Shown: positions 25,106-32,669 of the stretch, in pieces
Layout of the letters: every line of letters starts with the position of its first letter
How positions within the stretch are numbered: position 1 is the stretch's first letter
From: Primorskyibacter flagellatus
Lineage (GTDB): Bacteria > Pseudomonadota > Alphaproteobacteria > Rhodobacterales > Rhodobacteraceae
NCBI RefSeq assembly: GCF_014638275.1
Contig: NZ_BMFJ01000002.1
Span: 1 to 64,000, forward strand
DNA length: 64,000 nucleotides
Direction: 5' to 3'
Program-made: the position numbers and the translations under genes
Notes under the pieces: model-generated
Told to the model about the DNA's origin: nothing
The model's input: the letters and a program-made list of their open reading frames with translations, nothing else
Database searches by the model: none

Positions 25106-27523
25106 TCAGAGCCCCCTGCGTCCAAGCGAGACCGCGCGGGCGATGTCGGCTGCGACCTGCGTGCGCGACTGCCGGAAACTTTCGGCGTCGCGGGCCATGA
25201 TGGTGACGTTGACCCCGCCTCCCGCGCCGTAGCTCTGCGCCTCGCGCCGCGACAGCACCCGCTCGCCCCGCTGGAGGATCGCCGGGACTTCATCGTGGCG
25301 AAGTCCGGCCATGCCACCGCCATGCATCCGGGGCGCAGCGGCGAAGGCCATCGCCGGGACCATGCGCGAGGGCCCCGCGGACCCCACCATCCCGCCGGCA
25401 TGAAGGACGTTGGCGAAGATTCCGCCCGCGCCGGAGAACACGCCCGAGAGCGCATTGGCGATCGGCCCGAGGATGAACCGCCGCGCCGCCAGCTGCGCGA
25501 GATCGGCCAGGAGCGACGTGACCAGGTCGCGGAAGTTCAGCTTGCCGGTCCGCACGAACTGGCCAACGGCGTTCTCGGCCGACTGAAAAGCCCCGACGAG
25601 GCTCTGGCCGATATCGCCGCCGATCTCGCGGACCTTGCTGGCGTAGTCCGAAAGCGCCGCCGTGACCGCCTGCCAGCCGGTGACGGCAGCCTCGGTCGCG
25701 GGCTCCGCTGCAGCGGCGGCAGCTCCGGCCGCCGCGCCTGCACCTGTTGCGGCGCGCCCAGCATCGTCGAGCGCCGTCTCCAGCCGCTCCGCCGCGCCGG
25801 TGGCCTCGGTCAGCGCATCGGCTCCGTCCTCATCGGTGCCCCGAACGGCATCGCGCAGGGCCTGCCAGCTTTCGAGGGGCGCACGTGCCCCCTCGGCCAG
25901 ATCACGGGCCGCGCCGCGATAAAGGTTCGCTGACTCGAGCGCGCGGTTTGCCGCCTCGGTCAGGCCGAGATCGGGCGCGGTGAGCGGATTGTCATCGAAG
26001 GCCCGATCGAAGGCCGCCTGTGCTGCGGTGGTCGCGGCCGTCGCCGCGCCCTCAAAGCGGTTCTCGATCTCGCCGAGGTCGAGGTCGGGCACCAGCGAGA
26101 TGCGGCGTTCCGACCCGAGCGCTTCGAGGCCAGCGTTGATGCCGCCGATAAAGCCGTTGATGCGCGAAACCACGCCGTTCAGCATCGCCTCGACCCCGTC
26201 GACCAGGCTGTTCGCGGCCTGGAACGCCAGATCGCCGATGGCGGCGGGCAGTAGGCCCCAGATCGCCTTGATCGCCTCGTAGGCCCCTTCGAACGTGTTC
26301 GCGGCGGTGTTGCCAAAACCCACCACGCTCTCGATGGCGCTCTGCATGCCCGAGGCGGCGTCGGCCTTCAGGTCGAAGAACATCGCCGTGGCCGCGACCC
26401 CGGCCGCAGCGGCGCCCATGCGGATCCGCTCCCAGACCTCGACGGCGACATCTTTCAGGAGCGACATCGCCTCGCCGAAACCGCCCGCGCCGGAGACGAG
26501 GCGTGTGAACTGGTAGACGAGCTCGCCCGCACCGACGATCAGCGCGCCGATGCCGGTGCGGATCAGCGCGCCGCGCAGGACGACCAGTGCCGTGGCGAGG
26601 CCACGGACCGAAAGCGCGGCGGCGGCCATTCCGGCGACCCAGCGACCCGCGAGGAAGGTCGCGAAGGTCACGACATAGGTGGTCAGGCGGCCGATGTTGT
26701 CGAAGAGACCGCGGATCGCGATACCGAGTGGCCCGGTGCGGCTGGCGACTGCCGCCATGGCGTTGGCGACGGCTTCCAGTGCAGGGGCCGCAGCGACCGC
26801 CAGCTGGTTCGCCAGCCCGCGCCAGATCAGCCCAAGCCGGGAGATGGCGTCGTTCGTGCGCTCGATCTGGTCGGCATCCTGCTCGGAGACGACGACACCG
26901 AAGGCGAGGACGTCCTCGGTCGCTTGGCGCAGCGTCGCGGTGTCGATCCGGCTCATGGCGATGGAGCCTTCCTCGCCGAAGAGCTGGCCCGCGACGGCCG
27001 CGCGCTCGGCGGCGGGCACGAAGTTCTCGATCGCCGCGTTGATCGCGCCCACACGCTGATCCAGCGGCAGCGCGATTAGATCGTTGGCCGAAAGCCCGAG
27101 CCGGTCGAGCGCATCGGCAGCCGGGCCTGTCCCGGCAGCCGCCTGGCTGAGACGGCGCGTCAGGTCCTTCGTCGCCTGCTCGATGCCGGACATCGACACG
27201 CCCGCCAGCTCGCCCGCGCGCTCCAGCGTCTGGATCGAGGCGACGGTAGTGCCGAGCGACTGAGCGAGCTTGGCCTGCGCATCGACCGTCTGCAGCCCGG
27301 AGCGGATCATCGCCACGCCTGCGGCGGCAGTAGCCGCCACTGCGGCTGCCGCCGCGACCCGGACCCGCCGCGAGAAGGCCGCGAGCCGAGCGTTGGCCGC
27401 CTCCATCTCCCGGCTGAGCCGCCCGAAGCCACGCGACCCGGCCTCACCGACACCTTCCAGCTCCGCGCGCACCTGCCGTCCGCCCACGGCCGCGAGGCGG
27501 ACGCTGACGCGTTTCTCGGCCAT
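25106..27523 (-). CDS. phage tail tape-measure protein
   Basis: An 805-residue protein. The N-terminus (EKRVSVRLAAVGGRQVRAELEGVG) and the following Ala-rich coiled-coil region are typical of tape-measure proteins. Several hydrophobic helices lie in the middle (about residues 260-340), and the C-terminal end is Gly-rich with MHGGGMAGLRHDEVPAILQRGERVLS, a motif common at tape-measure C-termini. It sets tail length and probably helps DNA pass the inner membrane. VapBC and then the tail-chaperone genes lie upstream. Confidence 0.88.
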   Translation of the reverse strand: MAEKRVSVRLAAVGGRQVRAELEGVGEAGSRGFGRLSREMEAANARLAAFSRRVRVAAAAAVAATAAAGVAMIRSGLQTVDAQAKLAQSLGTTVASIQTLERAGELAGVSMSGIEQATKDLTRRLSQAAAGTGPAADALDRLGLSANDLIALPLDQRVGAINAAIENFVPAAERAAVAGQLFGEEGSIAMSRIDTATLRQATEDVLAFGVVVSEQDADQIERTNDAISRLGLIWRGLANQLAVAAAPALEAVANAMAAVASRTGPLGIAIRGLFDNIGRLTTYVVTFATFLAGRWVAGMAAAALSVRGLATALVVLRGALIRTGIGALIVGAGELVYQFTRLVSGAGGFGEAMSLLKDVAVEVWERIRMGAAAAGVAATAMFFDLKADAASGMQSAIESVVGFGNTAANTFEGAYEAIKAIWGLLPAAIGDLAFQAANSLVDGVEAMLNGVVSRINGFIGGINAGLEALGSERRISLVPDLDLGEIENRFEGAATAATTAAQAAFDRAFDDNPLTAPDLGLTEAANRALESANLYRGAARDLAEGARAPLESWQALRDAVRGTDEDGADALTEATGAAERLETALDDAGRAATGAGAAAGAAAAAAEPATEAAVTGWQAVTAALSDYASKVREIGGDIGQSLVGAFQSAENAVGQFVRTGKLNFRDLVTSLLADLAQLAARRFILGPIANALSGVFSGAGGIFANVLHAGGMVGSAGPSRMVPAMAFAAAPRMHGGGMAGLRHDEVPAILQRGERVLSRREAQSYGAGGGVNVTIMARDAESFRQSRTQVAADIARAVSLGRRGL

Positions 27524-27593
27524 CGGTCAGACTCCTTGCTTTCGCCGTATAAGCGTCTTACGTTTATGCCATCGATCAAGTGAAGGTATGACC

Positions 27594-27806
27594 ATGGCCG
27601 AGACCGCGACCCTGTCCTCGAAGTTCCAGATCTCGATTCCCAAGGCGATCCGGGCCGCCCAGCACTGGGAGGCCGGGCTGACCTTTGCCTTCATCCCGAA
27701 AGGCACGGGCGTCCTGCTAGTGCCGGTGCCCAAGCGGGAGGCGCTGAAGGGGCTCGCGCGCGGCGCGTCCGCCACCGATTATCGCGACCGGACGGATCGG
27801 TTCTGA
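27594..27806 (+). CDS. vapB: VapB/AbrB-type antitoxin
   Basis: A 70-residue protein with an AbrB/MazE swapped-hairpin DNA-binding domain (ATLSSKFQISIPKAIR, then WEAGLTFAFIPKGTGVLLVPV). The C-terminus (LARGASATDYRDRTDRF) would bind and neutralise the toxin. ATG 27594 is preferred over 27588 because of the AAGG site at 27583-27586. Its stop overlaps the toxin start by one base (TGATG). The short gap upstream (27524-27587) is AT-rich and should hold the promoter and operator. Confidence 0.85.
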   Translation: MAETATLSSKFQISIPKAIRAAQHWEAGLTFAFIPKGTGVLLVPVPKREALKGLARGASATDYRDRTDRF

Positions 27807-28186
27807 TGATCCTCGTCGACACGTCGGCGTGGATCGAGTGGCTCATCGGCTCGCCGACCGGCGAGAAGCTGTCTGAACATCTGCCCGAACAGGCCGAGTG
27901 GCTCGTACCGACCATGGTCCAGCTCGAGTTGGCGAAATGGCTCACGCGAGAGGTCGGCGAGGACAAAGCCGATCAGGTCATCGCCTTCACGCAGGTCTGC
28001 CATGTGGTGCCGTTCGACACCGAGATCGCGCTGGCAGCGGCGGAGGCGTGCCGGGAGCACAAGCTCGCTACTGCCGACGCGATCATCTTCGCAACCGCCC
28101 GCGCACAGGGCGCGACGCTGCTGACCTGCGACGCACATTTCCAGGGGCTGCCCGGCGTCACCCTGATCGAGAAGATCAAGGCCTGA
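27806..28186 (+). CDS. vapC: VapC-type PIN-domain ribonuclease toxin
   Basis: A 126-residue PIN-domain protein. The conserved acidic residues are visible in LVDTSAWIEWL (Asp), QLELAKWL (Glu), and LATADAIIFATAR with TCDAHF (Asp). PIN toxins cleave tRNA or rRNA and are held in check by the paired antitoxin. It is encoded on the plus strand inside a minus-strand tail operon. Its last 11 bases overlap the convergent tail-chaperone extension that ends at 28176. Confidence 0.88.
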   Translation: MILVDTSAWIEWLIGSPTGEKLSEHLPEQAEWLVPTMVQLELAKWLTREVGEDKADQVIAFTQVCHVVPFDTEIALAAAEACREHKLATADAIIFATARAQGATLLTCDAHFQGLPGVTLIEKIKA

Positions 28187-28511
28187 AACCCGGGGCGCCA
28201 TTTGCCGCCAGCTCCTCGTTCAGCTTCCGCACCATCACCGCCTCGATGACGGGCAGCAGTTCGGCCATGGCGAGCGGCGGCACGCCGAGCGCGTCGCCGA
28301 GCGCCAGCGCCGCCGACATGTCCCAGCCGATCACCGCGCCGGGCAGCACGCGGAGCTGGCCGCCAAGGCGGCTGACCAGGTCCCAGACCTGCCAACCCTC
28401 CGGAGTTTCCGGACGGTTCAGCCGCGCCGGGCAGTCCGGGCAGGCTTGCGTGCAGGCTTGGCAGTAGCGCTCGCCCCCGCCGAAGGACCATTCGGCGAGA
28501 GCGCGGAGGCG
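28176..28511 (-). CDS. tail assembly chaperone extension reached by -1 frameshift
   Basis: An open frame of 111 codons with no good start of its own. It is joined in the -1 frame to the chaperone gene at the slippery site 28511-28517. The peptide has a four-Cys cluster (CQACTQACPDC) then GWQVWDLVSRLGGQLRVLPG and IGWDMSAALALGDALGV, a pattern conserved in Rhodobacterales phage proteins that lie after the tail chaperone. In lambda the equivalent product is the T part of gpG-T, which recruits the tail tube to the tape measure. The fusion would be about 226 residues. Confidence 0.65.
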   Translation of the reverse strand, partial: RLRALAEWSFGGGERYCQACTQACPDCPARLNRPETPEGWQVWDLVSRLGGQLRVLPGAVIGWDMSAALALGDALGVPPLAMAELLPVIEAVMVRKLNEELAANGAPGFRP

Positions 28512-28855
28512 TTTTTTTCCTGTTCCAGGAGCAGGCCTTTCGAGACGTAGGTCAACTGGAACGCCTCGAAGATCGGCCAGATGTCCAAGAGCGCGTCGAT
28601 GGCTTCAGGGTTCGGCTCGATTACGTTGCCATCAGCATCCCCGATGCCCTCCCAGGCGAGCACCGCGCGGCGCGCCAGCGCCTTGGCGAAGGCGACGGCG
28701 CGCTCCTCGTCTGAAGCCATCTCGGGCACCGCCTCCACTACGGGGTCGCTGCGCGTCGCCACCATCAGCGCCGTGGTGAGCGGGCGCAGCTGCACCCGGA
28801 CGCCGGGCGCGAGGTCATGCCAGCGTGGCGCGTTCGTCAGATCGAGCGTCAGCAT
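28418..28855 (-). CDS. tail assembly chaperone (gpG-like, zero-frame product)
   Basis: A 145-residue protein, lying between the major tail protein and the tape measure as tail chaperones do. The start at 28855 is 2 bp after the tail-tube stop. The body is helical (MASDEERAVAFAKALARRAVLAWEG, LLDIWPIFEAFQLTYVSKGLLLEQ). Immediately after GLLLEQ the gene contains A AAA AAC in the zero frame. Ribosomes that do not shift make an Ala/Pro/Arg-rich tail and stop at 28418; those that shift make the longer fusion. Confidence 0.75.
   Translation of the reverse strand: MLTLDLTNAPRWHDLAPGVRVQLRPLTTALMVATRSDPVVEAVPEMASDEERAVAFAKALARRAVLAWEGIGDADGNVIEPNPEAIDALLDIWPIFEAFQLTYVSKGLLLEQEKNASALSPNGPSAGASATAKPARKPARTARRG
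28511..28517 (-). other. programmed -1 ribosomal frameshift site (A AAA AAC)
   Basis: Seven A residues followed by C on the minus strand give GAA AAA AAC in the chaperone frame, the exact X XXY YYZ slippery phasing. The -1 frame is open from here to 28176. Tail chaperone genes of lambda-like siphophages use such sites to make G and G-T in a fixed ratio. GC-rich downstream sequence could supply the stimulating structure. Confidence 0.7.
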
Positions 28856-28857
28856 CC

Positions 28858-29799
28858 TCAATACACCTCGATGTCGTTGATCAGGGTTGCGGTGCACATC
28901 CGGCCGACCACGCTGTCGCGCGCCGCCTGCCAGTCGAAGGTCGCCTGCACGCCCTGCGGCCCGGAAATCTCGATCCGTGGGCGCGGCAGGTAGACGGCGT
29001 GCACCGTGAAGGTGAAGCTCTCGCCGGACGGCAGGACGTAGGCGAATTCCATCTCGCAGGCCTCGCCGTTGATGGCCTGCGTCACCAGCGTCTGGTCGGC
29101 GAACCGCACCTCAATCCGGCCGGTCAGCGCCGCGATGGACGGGTCCGCCCCGTCGATGCGCCCGTCCGAGCGGATGGTCTCGATCCGGTCGAGGTTGTTG
29201 GCATAGGTGATCTCGGCCGAGACCACGTTGCCGAGGGCGGACCCGTTGCGCGTGATCGCCCCGTTGAAATGGCCGAAGCGCTTCAGCTCCAGCGCGGCGG
29301 GCGTCCCGGCGCTCGTGGTCGTCCCGAACGTCTCGCCTTGCGCCACCAGCCGCGCCGTGGCGGTCAAGAGCCCAGAGCGCTGCATCTGCCAGGTGATCTG
29401 GTCGAGTACGCATCCGGAATACATCGCGTAGCGCGGGACCTCCGGCATGCCGGTCTCGATCGACATGCCGGGCAGCGTCCAGGATCCCGACTGGAACTCG
29501 TGGGTGTAGGGAGCTTCCGCGCCAGTGGTCGTAGGTGTCCCGAACGCCGCCTTCAGCCAGAAGCCGAGGGCCTCGGCGTCGAGCGGCACGACGACATCGC
29601 CATCGGCCGTCACCGCGTCCTTGATCGGCGCCAGTGGATCGCGGCCGTAACCGAGCAGCTCGGAGTTGAGGAGCGGCTGCTCCGCGCCAAGCGAGGTGCT
29701 GGCGAAGGGCATACGGGTGAAGCCGCCCACGGGCGGCGTTCCATAGGTCGTCTCGAACGCAAGCGCCATCAGCGCCCGCGCCCCCTGGGCTCGTGCCAT
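28858..29799 (-). CDS. major tail tube protein
   Basis: A 313-residue protein (ALMALAFETTYGTPPVGGFTRMPFAS at the N-terminus), rich in beta strands. It lies directly upstream of the tail chaperone, as major tail proteins do in siphophages. A late segment (CEMEFAYVLPSGESFTFTVHAVYLPRPRIEISGPQG) resembles the immunoglobulin-like or beta-sandwich fold of tail-tube proteins. AGGAG lies just upstream of ATG 29799. Identified by length, position and fold character. Confidence 0.8.
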   Translation of the reverse strand: MARAQGARALMALAFETTYGTPPVGGFTRMPFASTSLGAEQPLLNSELLGYGRDPLAPIKDAVTADGDVVVPLDAEALGFWLKAAFGTPTTTGAEAPYTHEFQSGSWTLPGMSIETGMPEVPRYAMYSGCVLDQITWQMQRSGLLTATARLVAQGETFGTTTSAGTPAALELKRFGHFNGAITRNGSALGNVVSAEITYANNLDRIETIRSDGRIDGADPSIAALTGRIEVRFADQTLVTQAINGEACEMEFAYVLPSGESFTFTVHAVYLPRPRIEISGPQGVQATFDWQAARDSVVGRMCTATLINDIEVY

Positions 29800-29823
29800 G
29801 GTGTTCTCCTCGGGTTGTCGGGA

Positions 29824-30243
29824 TCAGCCGAGCGGATCGGCCGTGGAATAGTGCAGCAGCACCGGGATCACTGCGACCTTCAGGCTCGCCGCGCCCTCGA
29901 CCGGCAGATCAACCGGGCGCGGCGCTTCCGCCTCGACCCAGTCGCAGAGCCCGCCCAGCGTGCGGTCGGCGGCGAGCACCGCGCCGATGCTGGCGGTCAG
30001 CGTGTCGAATGCGGCGTCTCGAGTTGCGCTCTGCACGACCGCCTCTATCTCGGCGCGGTGCTGGTAGTGATAGCGCAGGGGCGACAGCGTGACCTCAGGC
30101 TCTCCCGGCTCGCCGTCGCGCAGGATCAGCAGCCCCTCGGCAGGCACGCGCTCGGGCAGCACCTCGCCGCGCAGGGCGGTCGCGGGCAGCGCCGAGAGCC
30201 GTGCGTGCAGCGCGGCGAGGATGATTTCGCGTGGGGTGGGCAT
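29824..30243 (-). CDS. tail completion/minor tail protein
   Basis: A 139-residue protein starting at MPTPREIILAALHARLSALP (ATG 30243). It has the character of small tail-terminator proteins (gpU-like): an N-terminal helix, then beta strands (EPEVTLSPLRYHYQHRAEIE and VEAEAPRPVDLP). It lies between the neck genes and the tail tube, where the terminator belongs. An upstream in-frame extension to 30285 overlaps the neighbouring gene and is not preferred. Confidence 0.65.
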   Translation of the reverse strand: MPTPREIILAALHARLSALPATALRGEVLPERVPAEGLLILRDGEPGEPEVTLSPLRYHYQHRAEIEAVVQSATRDAAFDTLTASIGAVLAADRTLGGLCDWVEAEAPRPVDLPVEGAASLKVAVIPVLLHYSTADPLG

Positions 30244-30253
30244 TGATGCCTCG

Positions 30254-31225
30254 CTATGTCCGTTTTGTCGCAACCCGAAGATCAAGACCGGAAGCGGGCG
30301 ACAAGGAATTGAACAGGGATTCCGCCTTATTCAGGTCCATTACGAAGAACTCCTTGCCCAACGATGTCGCACCAAACTCCTCAATCGCGCGCGATTTGAA
30401 GGCGGTTTCGGCATCACCTGCGGTTGCCCGACTTGGAAATTTGGCGGTTCGGATAATCTTCCACCCAATGGTCGATGTCTGGGGAAAACTGAGATTCAAA
30501 GCCTTTAGGCGGTTCTTGATGTTTCCGCTTATCCCGATCTTTACCAAGCCTACGCCTCTGGGAACTGGTCGTCCCGCCAGAAGGTCAGCCCCATCGGGAA
30601 AGCGTGCCAAATACAATTCATGCGGCTTATCCTGTGTTTCATAAGACCGGTCACCAAAAGCCCCAAAGATGCCCTTCGAAGGCTTCAGGAACGAGGCAAT
30701 GGAACCCACCGGGGCTTCATCTTCGGCAACTTGGAGAGGCGGCTCGCCATAGACACTGGTTTCAACGAACGGAACCTTTTCCATAAGCCAGCGAGCTTCT
30801 TCCGGAACCAGCCAAGTTCCGAAACGAGCAATGTACCGGCCATTGCTCGGGTCATAACTCTTTGGGAAGACCTGTTTGACGTCGAGTGTGTGTGATGTCC
30901 GCCAGGCGCGTCGCACCGGCATGGCATTCCGCCACTTGTCCTGGCGCCCGAGACGGATGTTTCGTTCCTTCGCCGCTTCGGACATCTTGTCCCAAGAATC
31001 GATTGCGGTTCTCTCCACCTCCAGCACACCCAGCAGATGGTGAACGATCTTGCTATCGGTCTCAGGGCTCGCCGCGCCATAGATGCAGACCAGTTGGCGT
31101 TCGTCGATCATTGAGAACAAACGGTCTCGGTCCTTTGGATCAGTAAAGCCGAGAATTCCTTCCTCTTCGGGCGCGAAGCCCCAAAAGCCAGTCAGCCAGA
31201 CCGAAGACCCTGCATCCAATCCCAT
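30254..31225 (-). CDS. GIY-YIG-like nuclease candidate inserted in the neck module
   Basis: A 323-residue protein that does not belong to the usual neck gene set. The C-terminal ~110 residues resemble a GIY-YIG/T5orf172-type domain (GVGLVKIGISGNIKNRLKALN, then a helical region ending in LGKEFFVMD). The N-terminal part is novel to me, with SVWLTGFWGFAPEEEG at the start. ATG 31225 is preferred because GGAG lies 8 bp upstream. The base composition is more AT-rich than that of the neighbours. It is likely cargo, such as a homing-type or DNA-damage nuclease. The fold assignment is moderate. Confidence 0.55.
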   Translation of the reverse strand: MGLDAGSSVWLTGFWGFAPEEEGILGFTDPKDRDRLFSMIDERQLVCIYGAASPETDSKIVHHLLGVLEVERTAIDSWDKMSEAAKERNIRLGRQDKWRNAMPVRRAWRTSHTLDVKQVFPKSYDPSNGRYIARFGTWLVPEEARWLMEKVPFVETSVYGEPPLQVAEDEAPVGSIASFLKPSKGIFGAFGDRSYETQDKPHELYLARFPDGADLLAGRPVPRGVGLVKIGISGNIKNRLKALNLSFPQTSTIGWKIIRTAKFPSRATAGDAETAFKSRAIEEFGATSLGKEFFVMDLNKAESLFNSLSPASGLDLRVATKRT

Positions 31226-31313
31226 TTCTCGTCTCCACCGAAGCCAATATCCCAATCTATCTCAAGGGCATATCGGATCGCGGGCTTCGCGTCGATGTTG
31301 GTTTGGGCGCTGA

Positions 31314-31949
31314 CTATCTCGCTTCCACCCAGTTCGCCACGATCAGTCCCGGCACGCTGTCCAACGCACGGTCGGCATCCCGTGCCAGGTCCAGCCGCTT
31401 CGGCAGCTTGACCTGCGGCACCAGCAGGAAAATCGGCGCGGTGACCTTGCCGCGCCCTGTCTTCGAGCGCGACACCACCGCCTGACCCTTCGTGTTCAGC
31501 CGCCCCTCCGCCACCAGCAGGCTCGGACCGGTGCGGCGATAGACGAAGCGCAGGCGCAGCCCGCGACGTCGCTCCCATTCGCCGGGCGTGATTCGGCCGC
31601 CGCGCAGGGATTTGCCTGCGGCGGGCAGCGGGATCGCCAGCCAGAAGCCAGCTTTCGAGCGGATCAGCGGGCCGGTGTCGTGCGCGCCGACGATGACAGG
31701 GGCCTTCGACCAGACCAGCGCGGCCGCATCGAGGCTTTCGCCCGACCTCGGGAAGTTCTGGCTCCGGATCGAGTTGGCCAGCCGTGTGCCGAGCCCCGCG
31801 CCGGTGATCTGCAACCGCCAGGCCGACTTCAACCCGGTTCCAGCCTCGCGCATGGCGGCGGTCACGGCGCGCTCGCCCGCCGCGACCTCGGCCGCCATCA
31901 TCGCGACGATGTCGGGATCGATGTTGAGCTTGAGCTTCATCGCGGTCAC
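31314..31949 (-). CDS. DUF6441-family phage protein
   Basis: A 211-residue protein (LKLNIDPDIVAMMAAEVAAGERAVTAAMREAG near the start, FVYRRTGPSLLVAEGRLN, then a C-terminal FLLVPQVKLPKRLDLARDAD). This matches the DUF6441 pattern found in neck and tail modules of alphaproteobacterial phages. It probably contributes to the head-tail connection. GTG 31949 makes a GTGA overlap with the upstream gene; ATG 31940 is an alternative start. Confidence 0.75.
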   Translation of the reverse strand: MTAMKLKLNIDPDIVAMMAAEVAAGERAVTAAMREAGTGLKSAWRLQITGAGLGTRLANSIRSQNFPRSGESLDAAALVWSKAPVIVGAHDTGPLIRSKAGFWLAIPLPAAGKSLRGGRITPGEWERRRGLRLRFVYRRTGPSLLVAEGRLNTKGQAVVSRSKTGRGKVTAPIFLLVPQVKLPKRLDLARDADRALDSVPGLIVANWVEAR

Positions 31950-32257
31950 GCCGGGCGCAGGTCGACGGTCCAGACCAGCCGCTCGCGGTCGCGGACGGGC
32001 TCGCCCTGGATGAGGAAGGCGTCACCGTCGATCTCGATGCGGTCGCCGGGACGCGGGTTCGCCACCTCGGCGACACGCAGGTCGATCCGGGTGGTCTCGG
32101 ACCAGAGCCGCGCATCGCCGAAGTCGGTGACCGCATCGGCACGCCGGGCGACGACGCGCATCAGCACGGGCGCGCCGCCGTCGGCGATGTAGACCGCGTC
32201 CCGGCCGATGTTGGGATCGGCGAAGAGTGCGCCGACTGCGGCGACGAAGGCGCTCAT
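31946..32257 (-). CDS. head-tail connector/adaptor-like protein
   Basis: A 103-residue protein (FVAAVGALFADPNIGRDAVYIADG, then RPGDRIEIDGDAFLIQGEPVRD). It is short and beta-rich, between DUF2190 and DUF6441, where head-closure or adaptor proteins lie. The ATG overlaps the DUF2190 stop by 4 bp. Identified mainly from context and size. Confidence 0.6.
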   Translation of the reverse strand: MSAFVAAVGALFADPNIGRDAVYIADGGAPVLMRVVARRADAVTDFGDARLWSETTRIDLRVAEVANPRPGDRIEIDGDAFLIQGEPVRDRERLVWTVDLRPA

Positions 32258-32592
32258 CAGAAGGCCGCGTTCAGGCGGACCTGGCCAATGGTGTCGCCCG
32301 CGCCGCTCGCCACCGCCTCGACGGCCACGCCGATGAGCGTGTTGTCGGTCGCGACCGTGGTGCAGCGCTTGTTGGTGTCGTCCCAATAGACCTTGGCGCC
32401 GACGGTCCAGGCCTGCGAGCCGACCTTGGTGATGTCGAAGACGCCGACGAGCGCTGCCTCGACGGGCTCGGCAAGGGCGGCGGCGCCAGCCGCAATGCCG
32501 AAGATGGAGCCGACGAGCAGGCCATCGCCGGAGGCGACGGCATAGGGCGCGTTCAGGGTGATGGTGTTGCCAGGCTGGACGTAGTTTTTCAT
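32257..32592 (-). CDS. DUF2190 capsid decoration/stabilising protein
   Basis: A 111-residue protein (KNYVQPGNTITLNAPYAVASGDGLLVG, then GAKVYWDDTNKRCTTV and a C-terminal AGDTIGQVRLNAAF). This is the DUF2190 signature. Proteins of this family lie directly after the major capsid gene and decorate or stabilise the shell. The gap from the capsid stop is 77 bp. Confidence 0.85.
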   Translation of the reverse strand: MKNYVQPGNTITLNAPYAVASGDGLLVGSIFGIAAGAAALAEPVEAALVGVFDITKVGSQAWTVGAKVYWDDTNKRCTTVATDNTLIGVAVEAVASGAGDTIGQVRLNAAF

Positions 32593-32669
32593 GATGGGGA
32601 TCCTTGTGGAAAGACCAAGGGCGGCCCGTCAGGACCGCCCGCGTGTCAGGGTTCAGCATGGGGTGCAGG

